Shown here: positions 27,869 to 37,011 of the stretch, in pieces | How the letters are laid out: every line of letters starts with the position of its first letter | How positions within the stretch are numbered: position 1 is the stretch's first letter | Source of the DNA: Hydrogenophaga sp. | Lineage (GTDB): Bacteria > Pseudomonadota > Gammaproteobacteria > Burkholderiales > Burkholderiaceae_C | Direction of reading: 5' to 3' | DNA length: 42,961 nucleotides | Assembly: GCA_020048405.1 (NCBI GenBank) | Contig: JAIFMP010000118.1 | Coordinates: forward strand, 1-42,961 | Made by a program: the position numbers and the translations under genes | Notes under the pieces: model-generated | Told to the model about the DNA's origin: nothing | The model's input: only the letters and a program-made list of their open reading frames with translations | Database searches by the model: none

Positions 27869-29406
27869 GCGGGGGCTCCTTCCAAAGTCAGCCGTGCCAC
27901 CAGCGCGCGACGGGCGTGTTCAACATCGGAAAACGGGTGTTTCACACCAGCGATCTCCTGCGTGGTTTCGTGGCCCTTCCCGGCAATCAGCACCACATCG
28001 GCTGCGGCAGCCTGTGCCACCACCTTGGCAATCGCGCGGGCGCGGTCAGGCTCGACCTGGCTGTGCGCAGGGGCCTTCAGTCCAGCGCGCATTTGGGCCA
28101 GGATGTGCGCGGGGTCTTCGCTGCGGGGGTTGTCGCTGGTCAGGCACAGGTGTTGGGCATGGGCCTCGGCTTCAGCAGCCATCAGCGGACGTTTGGTGGC
28201 ATCGCGGTCACCGCCACAGCCCACCACACAATGCAACCGCCCCCCACGCGCCTCGGTGATCGGGGCCAGCGCCATCAAGGCCTTGTTCAACGCATCGGGC
28301 GTATGGGCGTAATCCACCAGCACCAAAGGCAGCTCGGGATGCGCTTCAGGGTACCCGGCCGTCACGACCTCCATGCGCCCGGGCACGGGTGTGAGCAAGG
28401 AGCAAGCTGGTGCAGCAGCAGCCAGCGGCACACCCAAAGCGCGCATGCTGGCCAGCACGCCCAACAGGTTGGCCGCGTTGTAGTTACCCACCAAAGGCAC
28501 GTGCAGTGCCAGCGTTTTTGCCCCCTCGGCCACCACCAGGTGCATACCCATGGCTGTCACCCGGCATTCGGTCAGCCTCAGCCTGGCGTTGGGGTCGGTC
28601 ATCGACACGGTCCACACATCCAGCCTGGCTTCCGACTCCAGAGCGGCGGCCAAATCGCGGCCGCGAGTGTCGTCCATGTTCACCACTGCGGCCTTCAGGC
28701 CAGGCCAGGCAAACAGCGCACGTTTGGCAGCCCAGTACGAGGCCATGCTGCCGTGGTAATCAAGGTGGTCCTGGGTGAAGTTGGTGAACACCGCCACCGA
28801 AACAGCGGTACCTGCCAGCCTGTGTTCGACGATACCGATGGACGAAGCCTCCACCGCACAGGCACTCACACCTGCATCGAGCCAGGCACGCAATGCGGCC
28901 TGAACTGCCACAGGGTCGGGCGTGGTGAGGCCTGTGGGAACCAGGTTGCCCAAGGGCTCTGCGATTGAACCCGGCAAGCCAACTCCCAGAGTGCCCATCA
29001 GCCCACAAGGACGCCCCACCGATGCCAGGGCCTGCGCCAGCCACCAGGCAGAGCTGGTTTTGCCGTTGGTGCCGGTGATGGCCACCACATCCATCTGCGC
29101 GCTGGGGTGGCCGTAAAAAGCGCCAGCCAGAAGACCGGTGGCGGGCTTCAATCCACTGAAAGCGGCCACGCGGTCATCGGTGCTGTGTGCCAGCGGACTG
29201 GACGCCAGTCCATCGGCTTCCACCAGACACGCCACGGCACCGGCAGCCAATGCAGCAGGCACGTAGGACCGACCGTCGGTGGCCAAGCCGGGCCAGGCCA
29301 CAAACGCATCCCCCGGTTCCACCTTGCGGCTGTCACACTGCAGGCGCCTGGCGCCACTGGCGCGCAACCAGGCCAAGGTGTCATCGGTACCGAAAAGCTT
29401 GCGCAT
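27865..29406 (-). CDS. murE: UDP-MurNAc-L-Ala-D-Glu--2,6-diaminopimelate ligase
   Basis: MurE adds meso-diaminopimelate to the stem peptide. The DNPRSEDP motif (about residues 422-429) marks meso-DAP specificity, as opposed to Lys enzymes. Other motifs are [80 protein letters not shown] and LIAGKGHETTQ. 513 residues. The ATG shares one base with the ftsI stop (TGATG). Confidence 0.97.
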   Translation of the reverse strand: MRKLFGTDDTLAWLRASGARRLQCDSRKVEPGDAFVAWPGLATDGRSYVPAALAAGAVACLVEADGLASSPLAHSTDDRVAAFSGLKPATGLLAGAFYGHPSAQMDVVAITGTNGKTSSAWWLAQALASVGRPCGLMGTLGVGLPGSIAEPLGNLVPTGLTTPDPVAVQAALRAWLDAGVSACAVEASSIGIVEHRLAGTAVSVAVFTNFTQDHLDYHGSMASYWAAKRALFAWPGLKAAVVNMDDTRGRDLAAALESEARLDVWTVSMTDPNARLRLTECRVTAMGMHLVVAEGAKTLALHVPLVGNYNAANLLGVLASMRALGVPLAAAAPACSLLTPVPGRMEVVTAGYPEAHPELPLVLVDYAHTPDALNKALMALAPITEARGGRLHCVVGCGGDRDATKRPLMAAEAEAHAQHLCLTSDNPRSEDPAHILAQMRAGLKAPAHSQVEPDRARAIAKVVAQAAAADVVLIAGKGHETTQEIAGVKHPFSDVEHARRALVARLTLEGAPA

Positions 29407-31139
29407 CAGAACGACTCCTCCACCGCGTGCGCCACGATCTGTGGCTTCACGTTCATGTCGGGCGTCACGCCGAGGATGCGCAAGGTTTGTTGCACGGTTT
29501 CGCTGAACACCGGCGCGGCCACCAAACCACCGTAGTACTGCCCCCCGGTGGGCTCGTCAATCATCACAGCCACCACGATGCGCGGCTGGTCGATGGGGGC
29601 CAGGCCCACAAAAAATCCACGGTACTTTTTATCGGCGTACCCCCGGCCTTCCTGCTTGTGGGCGGTGCCTGTTTTACCGCCGGTGGTGTACCCCATGACC
29701 TGTGCCTTGGGTGCCGTGCCACCCGGGCCGGTCACCAAGTGCAGCATGTGCCGCACAGCCTGTGCGTTTTTGACGCTGTACACCCGTTGGCCGTGGGCCA
29801 CCGCGGCGTTGTGGATCATGGTGGCGGGAATGAGCTCGCCATCTCGGGCAAACACGGTGTACGCCTGTGCCAACTGGAACAGCGACGTGGACAAGCCGTA
29901 ACCGTAACTCATGGTGGCTTGCTCGATGGGCCGCCACGATTTGTAGGCGCGCAGCCGCCCACTCACGGCACCCGGAAACGGAACATCGGGCTTTTGACCC
30001 AGGCCCACGTGCTTGAAGTTCTCCCACATCTCGCGAGGCTGCATCTGCATGGCCATCTTGACCGTGCCGACGTTGCTCGACTTCTGGATGACTTCGTTGA
30101 CAGACAACGCACCTTGGGGGTGAGCATCTGAAATGGTGGAGCCACCGATGGTGAGACGGCCAGGTGCGGTCTGGATGATGCTTTCAGGGCGAACCATGCC
30201 TTTTTCCAAGGCCAGCGCTGCGATGAACGGCTTCATGGTCGAACCTGGCTCGAACGTGTCGGTCAGGGCGCGGTTGCGCAACTGCTCGCCCGTGAGGTTG
30301 CGACGCTGGTTGGGGTTGTAGCTGGGGTAATTGGCCAAAGCCAGCACTTCGCCGCTCTGCACATCCATCACAACCACACTGCCAGCCTTGGCTTTGTGCT
30401 GCTTCACTGCCTCGGTCAGCTTCTGGTGAGCAAAAAACTGCACCTTGCTGTCGATGGACAGTTGCAGGTCGGGCCCATCCACCGGCGGAATGGCATCGCG
30501 CACGTCTTCCACCACGCGGCCCAAGCGGTCCTTGATGACGCGGCGCGAACCCGGTGTGCCAGACAACTGTTTGTTGAAGGCCAGTTCCACCCCCTCCTGA
30601 CCCATGTCTTCCACGTTGGTGAAGCCCACCACGTGTGCAGCCGCTTCACCCTCGGGGTACTGGCGCTTGTAGTCTTTGCGCAGGTAAATGCCCTTCAGCC
30701 CCAAGGCCTCTACCTCGCGTGCCACGGGCTCGTCTACCTGCCGCTTCACCCAAACAAAGGTTTTGTCTTCGTTGGACAAGAGTTTTTTCAGATCTGAGGA
30801 CTTCAAATCCAGCAAGCGTGCAGCCTGGGCCAGCTTCGGGTCGTCTTTGTCCACGTCTTCGGGGATGGCCCAAATGCTCTGTGCCGCCACACTGGATGCC
30901 AAGATGAGGCCATTGCGATCAAGCACCCTGCCCCGATTGGCGGGCAACTCCAGCGTGCGGGCAAAACGAACCTCGCCTTGACGCTGGAAAAAGTCGTTTC
31001 CAAACACCTGCACGTAGGCAGCGCGGGCCCCCAACCCGATGAAGGCCAGACCCAGCCCCGCCACGATGAATTTGCTGCGCCACACCGGCGTTTTGCTGGC
31101 AAGCAGAGGGCTGGCGTGGTAGGCAATGCTGCGGGTCAT
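29406..31139 (-). CDS. ftsI: Peptidoglycan D,D-transpeptidase FtsI (PBP3)
   Basis: FtsI is the septal transpeptidase that acts with FtsW. The 577-residue protein has a short cytoplasmic tail, one membrane helix (about residues 24-44), and a dimerisation domain starting at LPANRGRVLDRNGLILA. The penicillin-binding motifs are PGSTMKPF (catalytic Ser), KSSNVGTV and GGKTGTAHK. ATG 31137-31139 overlaps the ftsL stop (ATGA); longer upstream frames overlap ftsL and are rejected. Confidence 0.97.
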   Translation of the reverse strand: MTRSIAYHASPLLASKTPVWRSKFIVAGLGLAFIGLGARAAYVQVFGNDFFQRQGEVRFARTLELPANRGRVLDRNGLILASSVAAQSIWAIPEDVDKDDPKLAQAARLLDLKSSDLKKLLSNEDKTFVWVKRQVDEPVAREVEALGLKGIYLRKDYKRQYPEGEAAAHVVGFTNVEDMGQEGVELAFNKQLSGTPGSRRVIKDRLGRVVEDVRDAIPPVDGPDLQLSIDSKVQFFAHQKLTEAVKQHKAKAGSVVVMDVQSGEVLALANYPSYNPNQRRNLTGEQLRNRALTDTFEPGSTMKPFIAALALEKGMVRPESIIQTAPGRLTIGGSTISDAHPQGALSVNEVIQKSSNVGTVKMAMQMQPREMWENFKHVGLGQKPDVPFPGAVSGRLRAYKSWRPIEQATMSYGYGLSTSLFQLAQAYTVFARDGELIPATMIHNAAVAHGQRVYSVKNAQAVRHMLHLVTGPGGTAPKAQVMGYTTGGKTGTAHKQEGRGYADKKYRGFFVGLAPIDQPRIVVAVMIDEPTGGQYYGGLVAAPVFSETVQQTLRILGVTPDMNVKPQIVAHAVEESF

Positions 31140-31435
31140 GGGCGCACCTCGCTGGCCACAGGCTGGGGCGCGTTGGCAGGCAACACGTATTGTGTGATGG
31201 CAGGGTTGGCGGGGCGCATGTCCAACTTGGTTTGCGCCAGGTTCTGCACCCGAGCCGAGGTCGCTTCCCCGCGTTTTTGCACCTGCAATTGTTCGTGTTC
31301 GGCCGCCAGCTTGCGGGTCTGGGCGTTGGCCTTGTCGATTTGGGTGTACAGACGGCGTGATTCGTACTGCGTATGCACCAGGTAAAACGCACTGAGCAAC
31401 ACACCCAGCAGCAGCATGAGATTGAGACGGGTCAC
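31136..31435 (-). CDS. ftsL: Cell division protein FtsL
   Basis: FtsL is a small bitopic divisome protein that pairs with FtsB and activates FtsWI. The 99-residue product has one membrane helix at about residues 4-20 ([17 protein letters not shown]) followed by [19 protein letters not shown], a typical coiled-coil start. The start is GTG 31433-31435, overlapping the rsmH stop (GTGA). It overlaps ftsI at its end. Confidence 0.95.
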   Translation of the reverse strand: MTRLNLMLLLGVLLSAFYLVHTQYESRRLYTQIDKANAQTRKLAAEHEQLQVQKRGEATSARVQNLAQTKLDMRPANPAITQYVLPANAPQPVASEVRP

Positions 31436-32397
31436 CGGCGCGCTCCCTTGCGGGCTTGGGCCTTGGCCGATGCGTCATTGGGCCGCCCGTGGGTAACCAG
31501 CGCAGTGGTGCGCTCGGCCACTCGCATCACCGCGCTGCGGGAACGGGGGTTGATGGCCACCTCGGCTTCGCTGGGCATGGTGCGGCCCAACGCCTTGAAA
31601 GCCAATGTCTCAGAGACCGAAGGGACGCCGACGGGCGCACGCCGGTCCACCACTTCCTTGGCGTGTTTGGCAATGAACTGTTTGACGATGCGGTCTTCCA
31701 GCGAATGGAAGCTGATGACCACCAGCCGACCACCAGGCCGCAACACCCGCAGCGACGCGCTCAGCGCGTGTTGCAGCTCTTCAAGCTCGGCGTTGATGAA
31801 AATCCGAAAAGCCTGAAATGTGCGCGTTGCAGGGTCCTTGCCCGGCTCGCGGGTTTTGACCAACTCGGCGGTGGTTCGAAGAGGGCCCCGTTCCTGTCGG
31901 CGACGATCAATCGCCTTTGCAATCTGTTGAGCAAACCGTTCTTCGCCATAGTCACGTATCACCTCCGTCAGGGTGGGGATGTCAGCCGTCTCCAGCCACT
32001 CGGCCACGCTCTGACCCCGGGTGGGGTCCATGCGCATGTCCAGCGGGCCATCGTGGCGAAATGAGAAGCCGCGTTGCGGATCGTCGATCTGGGGGGAGCT
32101 CACACCCAGGTCCAGCAGCAGGCCGTCGGCGCAGGCATCGGGCAAGTCGGCCAGGTGTGCAAACCCCTCGTGGCGGATGTGCACACGCGCATCTGCCAGC
32201 GATTCGGCGGTGGCAATGGCCAGCGGGTCTTTGTCGAACACAGTGAGGGCGCCATCTGCACCCAGACGCGACAGGATCAGACGGGAGTGCCCGCCACGCC
32301 CAAAGGTGCCATCTATATATGCCCCGCCAGGCTGAACAGAGAGGGCATCGACCGCTTCGTTCAGCAGGACGGTGTGGTGGACCAACACGTCTTGCAT
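31432..32397 (-). CDS. rsmH: 16S rRNA (cytosine1402-N4)-methyltransferase RsmH
   Basis: RsmH (MraW) methylates C1402 of 16S rRNA. The 321-residue protein has [28 protein letters not shown] (SAM site), [35 protein letters not shown] and [14 protein letters not shown]. At [20 protein letters not shown] about seven or eight residues usual in the family (between AEL and VKTREPG) are missing, an in-frame loss near 31860. This is similar in size to the frame-breaking deletions elsewhere in the window. It starts 9 nt after mraZ. Confidence 0.95.
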   Translation of the reverse strand: MQDVLVHHTVLLNEAVDALSVQPGGAYIDGTFGRGGHSRLILSRLGADGALTVFDKDPLAIATAESLADARVHIRHEGFAHLADLPDACADGLLLDLGVSSPQIDDPQRGFSFRHDGPLDMRMDPTRGQSVAEWLETADIPTLTEVIRDYGEERFAQQIAKAIDRRRQERGPLRTTAELVKTREPGKDPATRTFQAFRIFINAELEELQHALSASLRVLRPGGRLVVISFHSLEDRIVKQFIAKHAKEVVDRRAPVGVPSVSETLAFKALGRTMPSEAEVAINPRSRSAVMRVAERTTALVTHGRPNDASAKAQARKGARR

Positions 32398-32406
32398 GGC
32401 TTCCCT

Positions 32407-32835
32407 TTAAAAAGAAAAGTCCTTGAAGACATCGGGCATGTCGCCCTTCATGGCCTCGGCCTCCTGGGCAGCGTATGTGGCGGCATCCCACAGCTCGAAA
32501 TAGCCGCCCATGCCCAGCAGCACCGCATCTTTCTGGATGCCGGCTGCCACACGCAACTCAGGGGAAATGAGCACACGGCCCGTGCCGTCCATCTCCACGT
32601 CCATGGCGTTGCCCAGAAAAATGCGCTTCCACCACTGGGCCTGCATGGGCAGGGCGGAGATGCGCTCGCGGAATTTTTCCCACTCGGGCCGGGGAAACAC
32701 CATCAGGCAGCCGTGGGGGTGCTTGGTGATGGTCAGCTGGCTCGCGGCGGTAGCGCTCAGCACGTCACGGTGCCGGGTCGGCACATTGAGCCGACCCTTC
32801 GCATCGAGACTGAGAGATGACGCACCCTGAAACAC
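32407..32835 (-). CDS. mraZ: Transcriptional regulator MraZ
   Basis: MraZ is a DNA-binding protein of the AbrB/SpoVT-like fold that represses its own dcw operon. The 142-residue product has the two repeats [14 protein letters not shown] and [16 protein letters not shown] 32833-32835 is chosen because the conserved N-terminus [14 protein letters not shown] begins directly after it. A longer frame to 32871 would run through the MraZ boxes and adds residues unlike the family. Confidence 0.95.
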   Translation of the reverse strand: MFQGASSLSLDAKGRLNVPTRHRDVLSATAASQLTITKHPHGCLMVFPRPEWEKFRERISALPMQAQWWKRIFLGNAMDVEMDGTGRVLISPELRVAAGIQKDAVLLGMGGYFELWDAATYAAQEAEAMKGDMPDVFKDFSF

Positions 32836-32844
32836 CGCTATTGA

Positions 32845-32888
32845 CCCCACTGAAACACTTTTCACCACCAAATTGCACTTTTCCCCAC
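32845..32888 (-). promoter_or_regulatory. MraZ operator boxes upstream of mraZ
   Basis: On the minus strand GTG triplets start at 32888, 32878, 32868 and 32858, exactly 10 bp apart, in the contexts GTGGGG, GTGCAA, GTGGTG and GTGTTT, with a further GTGGGG at 32850. MraZ is known to bind several TGGGN boxes at 10-bp spacing just before mraZ. Two boxes match well and two are degenerate. A weak -10-like TAAAGT overlaps the first box. The 150 bp further upstream is AT-rich and probably holds the dcw promoter, but no single hexamer pair stands out. Confidence 0.7.
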
Positions 32889-33041
32889 TTTATCAGGAAA
32901 AGACCCGCAACTGAACAGGTGGATCAAGAAAATTTCAATGAAATCAATGACTTACAGCATGTTTCAAATAATCCGCGGGTGCAATATCCATATAAATGAA
33001 GCACTTAGACAAGCCACTGAAAGTGATTCTTCAGCGCCATA

Positions 33042-33076
33042 GAAAAAGCCCAGCGCGGGCAACACCCACACTGGGC
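33042..33076 (-). terminator. Intrinsic terminator after hslU
   Basis: On the minus strand GCCCAGTGTGGG (33065-33076) pairs with CCCGCGCTGGGC (33048-33059) as a 12-bp stem including two G-T pairs, with a 5-nt loop and then TTTTTC. It lies 22 nt after the hslU stop. It ends the hslVU transcript and separates it from the mraZ promoter region. Confidence 0.85.
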
Positions 33077-33097
33077 CTCACGGGACGCGGTGGCACC

Positions 33098-34438
33098 TCA
33101 GAGGATGAAACGCGACAGGTCTTCGTCCCGGCTCAGCTCGGCGAGACGCTCGTTGACATAGGCGGCGTCGATGTGCACGGTTTGCCCAGCCAGCTCAGTG
33201 GCACCAAAACTCACGTCGTCTAGCAGGCGCTCCATCACGGTGGACAAGCGGCGGGCACCGATGTTCTCGGTGCGCTCGTTCACATCGAACGCCAGTTGCG
33301 CCAAGCGGGTGATGCCTTCGGGTGCAAAGTCGAGCGTGACCCCCTCGGTGGCCAGCAGCGCCTGGTACTGCCGCACCAGGCTGGCGTGGGTCTGGACCAG
33401 AATGGCCTCAAAGTCGGCCACCGACAGGGATTGCAGCTCCACGCGAATGGGAAAGCGCCCTTGCAACTCGGGAATCAGGTCGCTGGGGCGGCTGAGGTGG
33501 AACGCACCGCTGGCAATGAACAGGATGTGGTCGGTCTTGACCATGCCGTACTTGGTGGACACGGTGGTGCCTTCCACCAGCGGCAACAGGTCGCGCTGCA
33601 CGCCCTGGCGTGACACCTCGGCCCCGTGGCCCTCGCTGCGGGAAGCGACTTTGTCAATCTCATCGATGAACACGATGCCGTTTTGCTCAGCGTTGTGCAG
33701 GGCTTGCTGCTTCACCTCGTCGTCATTCACCAGTTTGGCGGCCTCTTCGTCCACCAGCAGTTTCAGGGCCTCGGCAATGGTCACGCGGCGGGTTTTGCGG
33801 CGGCCCTGCCCCATCTGGGCGAACATGCCCTTGATCTGCTCGGCCATGTCTTCCATGCCGGACGGACCCATGATTTCAAGCTGTGGCTTGGTGTCGGCCA
33901 GGTCGATGTCAATTTCCTTGTCGTTCAGTGAGCCTTCGCGCAGTTTTTTGCGGAACACCTGGCGCGCGGTGCTGTCGGGCGCGGGCTCTGCCGAGCCGGT
34001 GCCATACCCCAGATCGGTGCGGGGAGGTGGCAACAACACATCGAGCACACGGTCTTCCGCCGCGTCTTCGGCGCGGGCACGCTGGGCGGCCACAGCCGTT
34101 TCACGGGCCTGCTTGATGGCCATTTCCACCAGGTCACGGATGATGGAATCCACATCTTTGCCCACATAGCCCACCTCGGTGAACTTGGTGGCCTCGACCT
34201 TGATGAAAGGCGCGTTGGCCAGCTTGGCCAGGCGGCGGGCGATTTCGGTTTTACCCACGCCGGTGGGGCCGATCATGAGGATGTTTTTGGGCGTGATTTC
34301 GGGGCGCAGCGCCGCGTCCACATTCTGGCGGCGCCAGCGGTTGCGCAGCGCAATGGCCACGGCCCGCTTGGCGGCGGGCTGGCCCACGATGTGGCGGTCC
34401 AGTTCGGCAACGGTGTCTTGGGGGGTGAGCTGGTTCAT
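33098..34438 (-). CDS. hslU: HslU, ATPase subunit of the HslVU protease
   Basis: HslU is the AAA+ unfoldase that feeds proteins to HslV. The 446-residue protein is of normal length and has the Walker A motif [14 protein letters not shown], the pore motif GYVGKDV, Walker [13 protein letters not shown], the variable I domain (about residues 110-240), and the C-terminal tail [12 protein letters not shown] that docks into HslV. It follows hslV by 55 nt, and a terminator closes the operon. Confidence 0.97.
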   Translation of the reverse strand: MNQLTPQDTVAELDRHIVGQPAAKRAVAIALRNRWRRQNVDAALRPEITPKNILMIGPTGVGKTEIARRLAKLANAPFIKVEATKFTEVGYVGKDVDSIIRDLVEMAIKQARETAVAAQRARAEDAAEDRVLDVLLPPPRTDLGYGTGSAEPAPDSTARQVFRKKLREGSLNDKEIDIDLADTKPQLEIMGPSGMEDMAEQIKGMFAQMGQGRRKTRRVTIAEALKLLVDEEAAKLVNDDEVKQQALHNAEQNGIVFIDEIDKVASRSEGHGAEVSRQGVQRDLLPLVEGTTVSTKYGMVKTDHILFIASGAFHLSRPSDLIPELQGRFPIRVELQSLSVADFEAILVQTHASLVRQYQALLATEGVTLDFAPEGITRLAQLAFDVNERTENIGARRLSTVMERLLDDVSFGATELAGQTVHIDAAYVNERLAELSRDEDLSRFIL

Positions 34439-34445
34439 GTCAAAA

Positions 34446-34503
34446 ATTTATAATGAAATTTGCCTTTTATGCATGATGGTATTGCTGTAACAGCTACAAA
34501 GTT
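34446..34503 (+). repeat. Short palindromic repeat between hslV and hslU, copy 4
   Basis: This AT-rich patch includes AAATTTGCCTTTTATGC and further on GGTATTGCTGTAACAGCTAC. It aligns without gaps over 25 bases to the copy at 41036 (GCCT near the start, TATTGC in the middle, CAGCT near the end). It fills most of the hslV-hslU gap and overlaps the last codons of hslV. The position close to the hslU start could affect its translation. Confidence 0.5.
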
Positions 34504-35039
34504 TCAATCGTGTGGTGCATGTTGGTGTAAATGCACAGCTCGCCCGCAATGGTCAGGCTCTGGCGCACCACCTGCTCGGCACTCAGCTCGGTGTGGTCGA
34601 TCAGCGCCTTGGCGGCGGCCTGGGCATAAGCACCGCCCGAGCCGATGGCCACGATGCCGTGTTCGGGCTCCAGCACGTCGCCGTTGCCGGTGATGATGAG
34701 GCTGCTGGTTTTGTCGGCCACGGCGAGCATGGCTTCGAGGCGGCGCAACACGCGGTCGGTGCGCCAGTCGCGCGTCAGCTCGATGGCCGAGCGCACCAGG
34801 TTGCCCTGGTGTTTTTCCAGCTTGGCTTCAAAACGTTCGAACAATGTGAAAGCGTCGGCGGTGGCACCGGCAAACCCGGCCAGCACCTGCTGGTGGTGCA
34901 GCTTGCGCACCTTGCGCGCCGTGCCCTTGACCACGATGTGGCCCAGCGTGACCTGGCCGTCACCACCGATGGCAACCTGGTCGCCCTGCGGGGTTGTGCG
35001 GCGCACACAAACAATGGTGGTTCCGTGAAAAGGTTCCAT
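34494..35039 (-). CDS. hslV: HslV, peptidase subunit of the HslVU protease
   Basis: HslV is a proteasome-like threonine peptidase. The 181-residue protein begins [14 protein letters not shown]; cleavage of a six-residue propeptide would expose the catalytic Thr of TTIV. Other family motifs are [47 protein letters not shown] and [13 protein letters not shown]. An eight-copy 5-bp tandem repeat lies 51-91 bp before its start, so its promoter spacing could vary between cells. Confidence 0.97.
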   Translation of the reverse strand: MEPFHGTTIVCVRRTTPQGDQVAIGGDGQVTLGHIVVKGTARKVRKLHHQQVLAGFAGATADAFTLFERFEAKLEKHQGNLVRSAIELTRDWRTDRVLRRLEAMLAVADKTSSLIITGNGDVLEPEHGIVAIGSGGAYAQAAAKALIDHTELSAEQVVRQSLTIAGELCIYTNMHHTIETL

Positions 35040-35088
35040 GGGGGTGGGAAGGGGTACGTTGAAAACACATCACAGGCACAAGGCCTGC

Positions 35089-35130
35089 GCTTGGCTTGGC
35101 TTGGCTTGGCTTGGCTTGGCTTGGCTTGGC
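35089..35130. repeat. Pentanucleotide tandem repeat (TTGGC x 8) upstream of hslV
   Basis: Eight perfect copies of TTGGC (35091-35130) are preceded by GC; on the hslV strand the unit is GCCAA. It lies in the 109-bp gap between the STAS-like gene and hslV. Perfect 5-bp arrays are prone to slippage. A change of one unit alters spacing by 5 bp, about half a helix turn, in a region where the hslV promoter should lie. Confidence 0.9.
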
Positions 35131-35148
35131 ACGCCAGTGGAAGCGGGC

Positions 35149-36945
35149 TCAGTCGTTGCGTGTCACCACTTTGGCATGCTCGGTGATGCCAATGACGTGA
35201 AAGAACGCGGCAATGAGGCGGTGGACCTCGGTGAACCTCACCTCGCGCCCCGTCACATGGTGCGCAGACACCCAGTTGAGGATGCTGCCTGCGGCTGAAA
35301 AGTCCACTCGGATGAGGTTGCGGCAAGACACCACCCGCACCATGGCGTCGCCCTGTATGCGGTCCAAGCGGTCAAGGTGCTCTTGCGGGTCGCCCATGAC
35401 CTCTCCCATCAAATCCCCCACCGGAGGGGACTGGAAGGTAAAGGTGGAGGTGTGCATCAGATCCACTGGAGCGCTCTGATCAGGTGGATGGTCTGAAAAA
35501 TGTGTGTCCACGAAACTCCGTGGACCTTTTCTGCGCTCTGCGGGTTCACCGCTGACGACCTCTTCGACAGACTGCAGCGACCTGTAGTGGCACACAGGTG
35601 CTTCCCAGCCGGGAGGCGACACCTCGTAAGTGACACAAAAATCGAGCGCGGCCAGCTCGAACTCATCGGCAATGTTCATGACGCGCAGCGCGGCGAGGCG
35701 CAAATCCCACCAGATTCGGTCAACCGAGCCGTTACCAGACGGCGTTTGCGCCAACAACGCATCACGCAAACGGCGTGCGCCCAAAAACCTCAAATCCACC
35801 TGGGTGTTGGCCCAATCGGTCATGAGCTTGAGAAGGCGCACGGCAGCCACCGGCTGCACCGCGCCCAAGGCCGACCAGTCGAGCACCCAGGGCTGGGGTA
35901 CCCGCTCCAGGGTCTTGCCCAGCAAGGTGATCGCATGCGCGTCGAGTTCGGCCCCAGCCACCCAGGTGGCACGGCTCAATTTGGCCGAGGGCTGGAACAC
36001 ACGAGAGGCGCGGGCTGCCACCTCTTCGGGCATGGAGAACCACTGCGGCGCAGAACGGGAGAAACGGTTGGCAAAATCCATTGCCTGTTCGTCAAACGAT
36101 GCGAGGTTGCCAGTGGCCCGGTACAGGTCAAACAAGGCCATCCACTCGTCGGTCGTGCCATTGCCGCCCTTGCGCGTGAGGATATCGAGCAGGCCCTGCT
36201 CGGCGCCTGAATCGTCGCCACTGGCATACCGAATGGCCGCTTCTTCGATCTCGGGGTCCAGCGCAAGCTCCTGGACATCCATTGCATAAAACTTCGACAC
36301 AGAAAAGGCCGAGGCGTCGCGCAACTCGCCCGGCTTCTTGTCTCCTGCCTCCGGTAAAGCCATGCTTTTAGCCAGAAATTCATCCCTGCTGGCCACATGT
36401 TGACCTTGGCCTGAATCCGACTGCCCTGAGATGATGCGAGCCGTGTCGTGCCCACGCCCTTTAGGGGGAAGATCGCCGGAGGGCACGGTGGGCGCATTTT
36501 CTTGCAGGGTGGTGCGGTAAGCGCGAGTGGAATCCGAGCCATCAGGCATTCGGGTGGATGTCGGGCTGCGGGTAGGACCGTCTGACTGCTTGGTTTGCCA
36601 CCACTGCATCGACATCTGGGCTTCGATTTCGTCGATTTTTTTCAGCGTGCCAGCGCGGTCGTCGGGCTTGGACGAATAACTGCTCTGAAAAAATGAAGGC
36701 CGCCCGGCATACCCAGGCTCGGGGATGGCGCCACGCGCCCGCAACTTGCGCAGCATGTCGAACTCACGCTTGCGCACAAAATCGTTGCGGCGCTTGCGCT
36801 CAATCATCTCCTTGAGCGCCTGCTTGCTCTGCGCGGCATCGCGGCCCTCGCCCGCCAAGTCAAGATCGCTCCAGCTCGTGGCGGGGTGCCGCACGAACTT
36901 GACCATCTTCGACAAAAAACTGCTGTTGGGGGCGTCTTTGGACAT
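35149..36945 (-). CDS. Conserved Burkholderiales protein with STAS-like segments, function unknown
   Basis: The 598-residue product starts at ATG 36943-36945 (MSKDAPNSSFLSKMVKFV). It has a basic N-terminal helix rich in Arg/Lys (about residues 30-75), a low-complexity polar stretch (about 100-200) and a helical middle with a repeat-like RATGNLASFDEQAMDFANRF. Two segments look like STAS domains: PWVLDWSALGAVQPVAAVRL with DLRFLGARRLRDALL, and the C-terminal RVDFSAAGSILNWVSAHHVT with LIAAFFHVIGITEHA. STAS domains often mediate signalling or lipid-transport contacts. No membrane segment is seen. It lies between dksA and hslV; the actual function is unknown to me. Confidence 0.7.
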   Translation of the reverse strand: MSKDAPNSSFLSKMVKFVRHPATSWSDLDLAGEGRDAAQSKQALKEMIERKRRNDFVRKREFDMLRKLRARGAIPEPGYAGRPSFFQSSYSSKPDDRAGTLKKIDEIEAQMSMQWWQTKQSDGPTRSPTSTRMPDGSDSTRAYRTTLQENAPTVPSGDLPPKGRGHDTARIISGQSDSGQGQHVASRDEFLAKSMALPEAGDKKPGELRDASAFSVSKFYAMDVQELALDPEIEEAAIRYASGDDSGAEQGLLDILTRKGGNGTTDEWMALFDLYRATGNLASFDEQAMDFANRFSRSAPQWFSMPEEVAARASRVFQPSAKLSRATWVAGAELDAHAITLLGKTLERVPQPWVLDWSALGAVQPVAAVRLLKLMTDWANTQVDLRFLGARRLRDALLAQTPSGNGSVDRIWWDLRLAALRVMNIADEFELAALDFCVTYEVSPPGWEAPVCHYRSLQSVEEVVSGEPAERRKGPRSFVDTHFSDHPPDQSAPVDLMHTSTFTFQSPPVGDLMGEVMGDPQEHLDRLDRIQGDAMVRVVSCRNLIRVDFSAAGSILNWVSAHHVTGREVRFTEVHRLIAAFFHVIGITEHAKVVTRND

Positions 36946-37011
36946 GGTGTAGCGAGTGATCGGCCTTACATCAGTGTGCAACGGACTCCGTGACAGGCAC
37001 AGAAGATGTGC

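Noticed and set aside
32872-33040. Specific -35/-10 pair for the dcw operon
   Set aside because: Several TTGA-type hexamers occur in this AT-rich stretch, but none pairs with a good -10 at 16-18 bp, so no single promoter is claimed.
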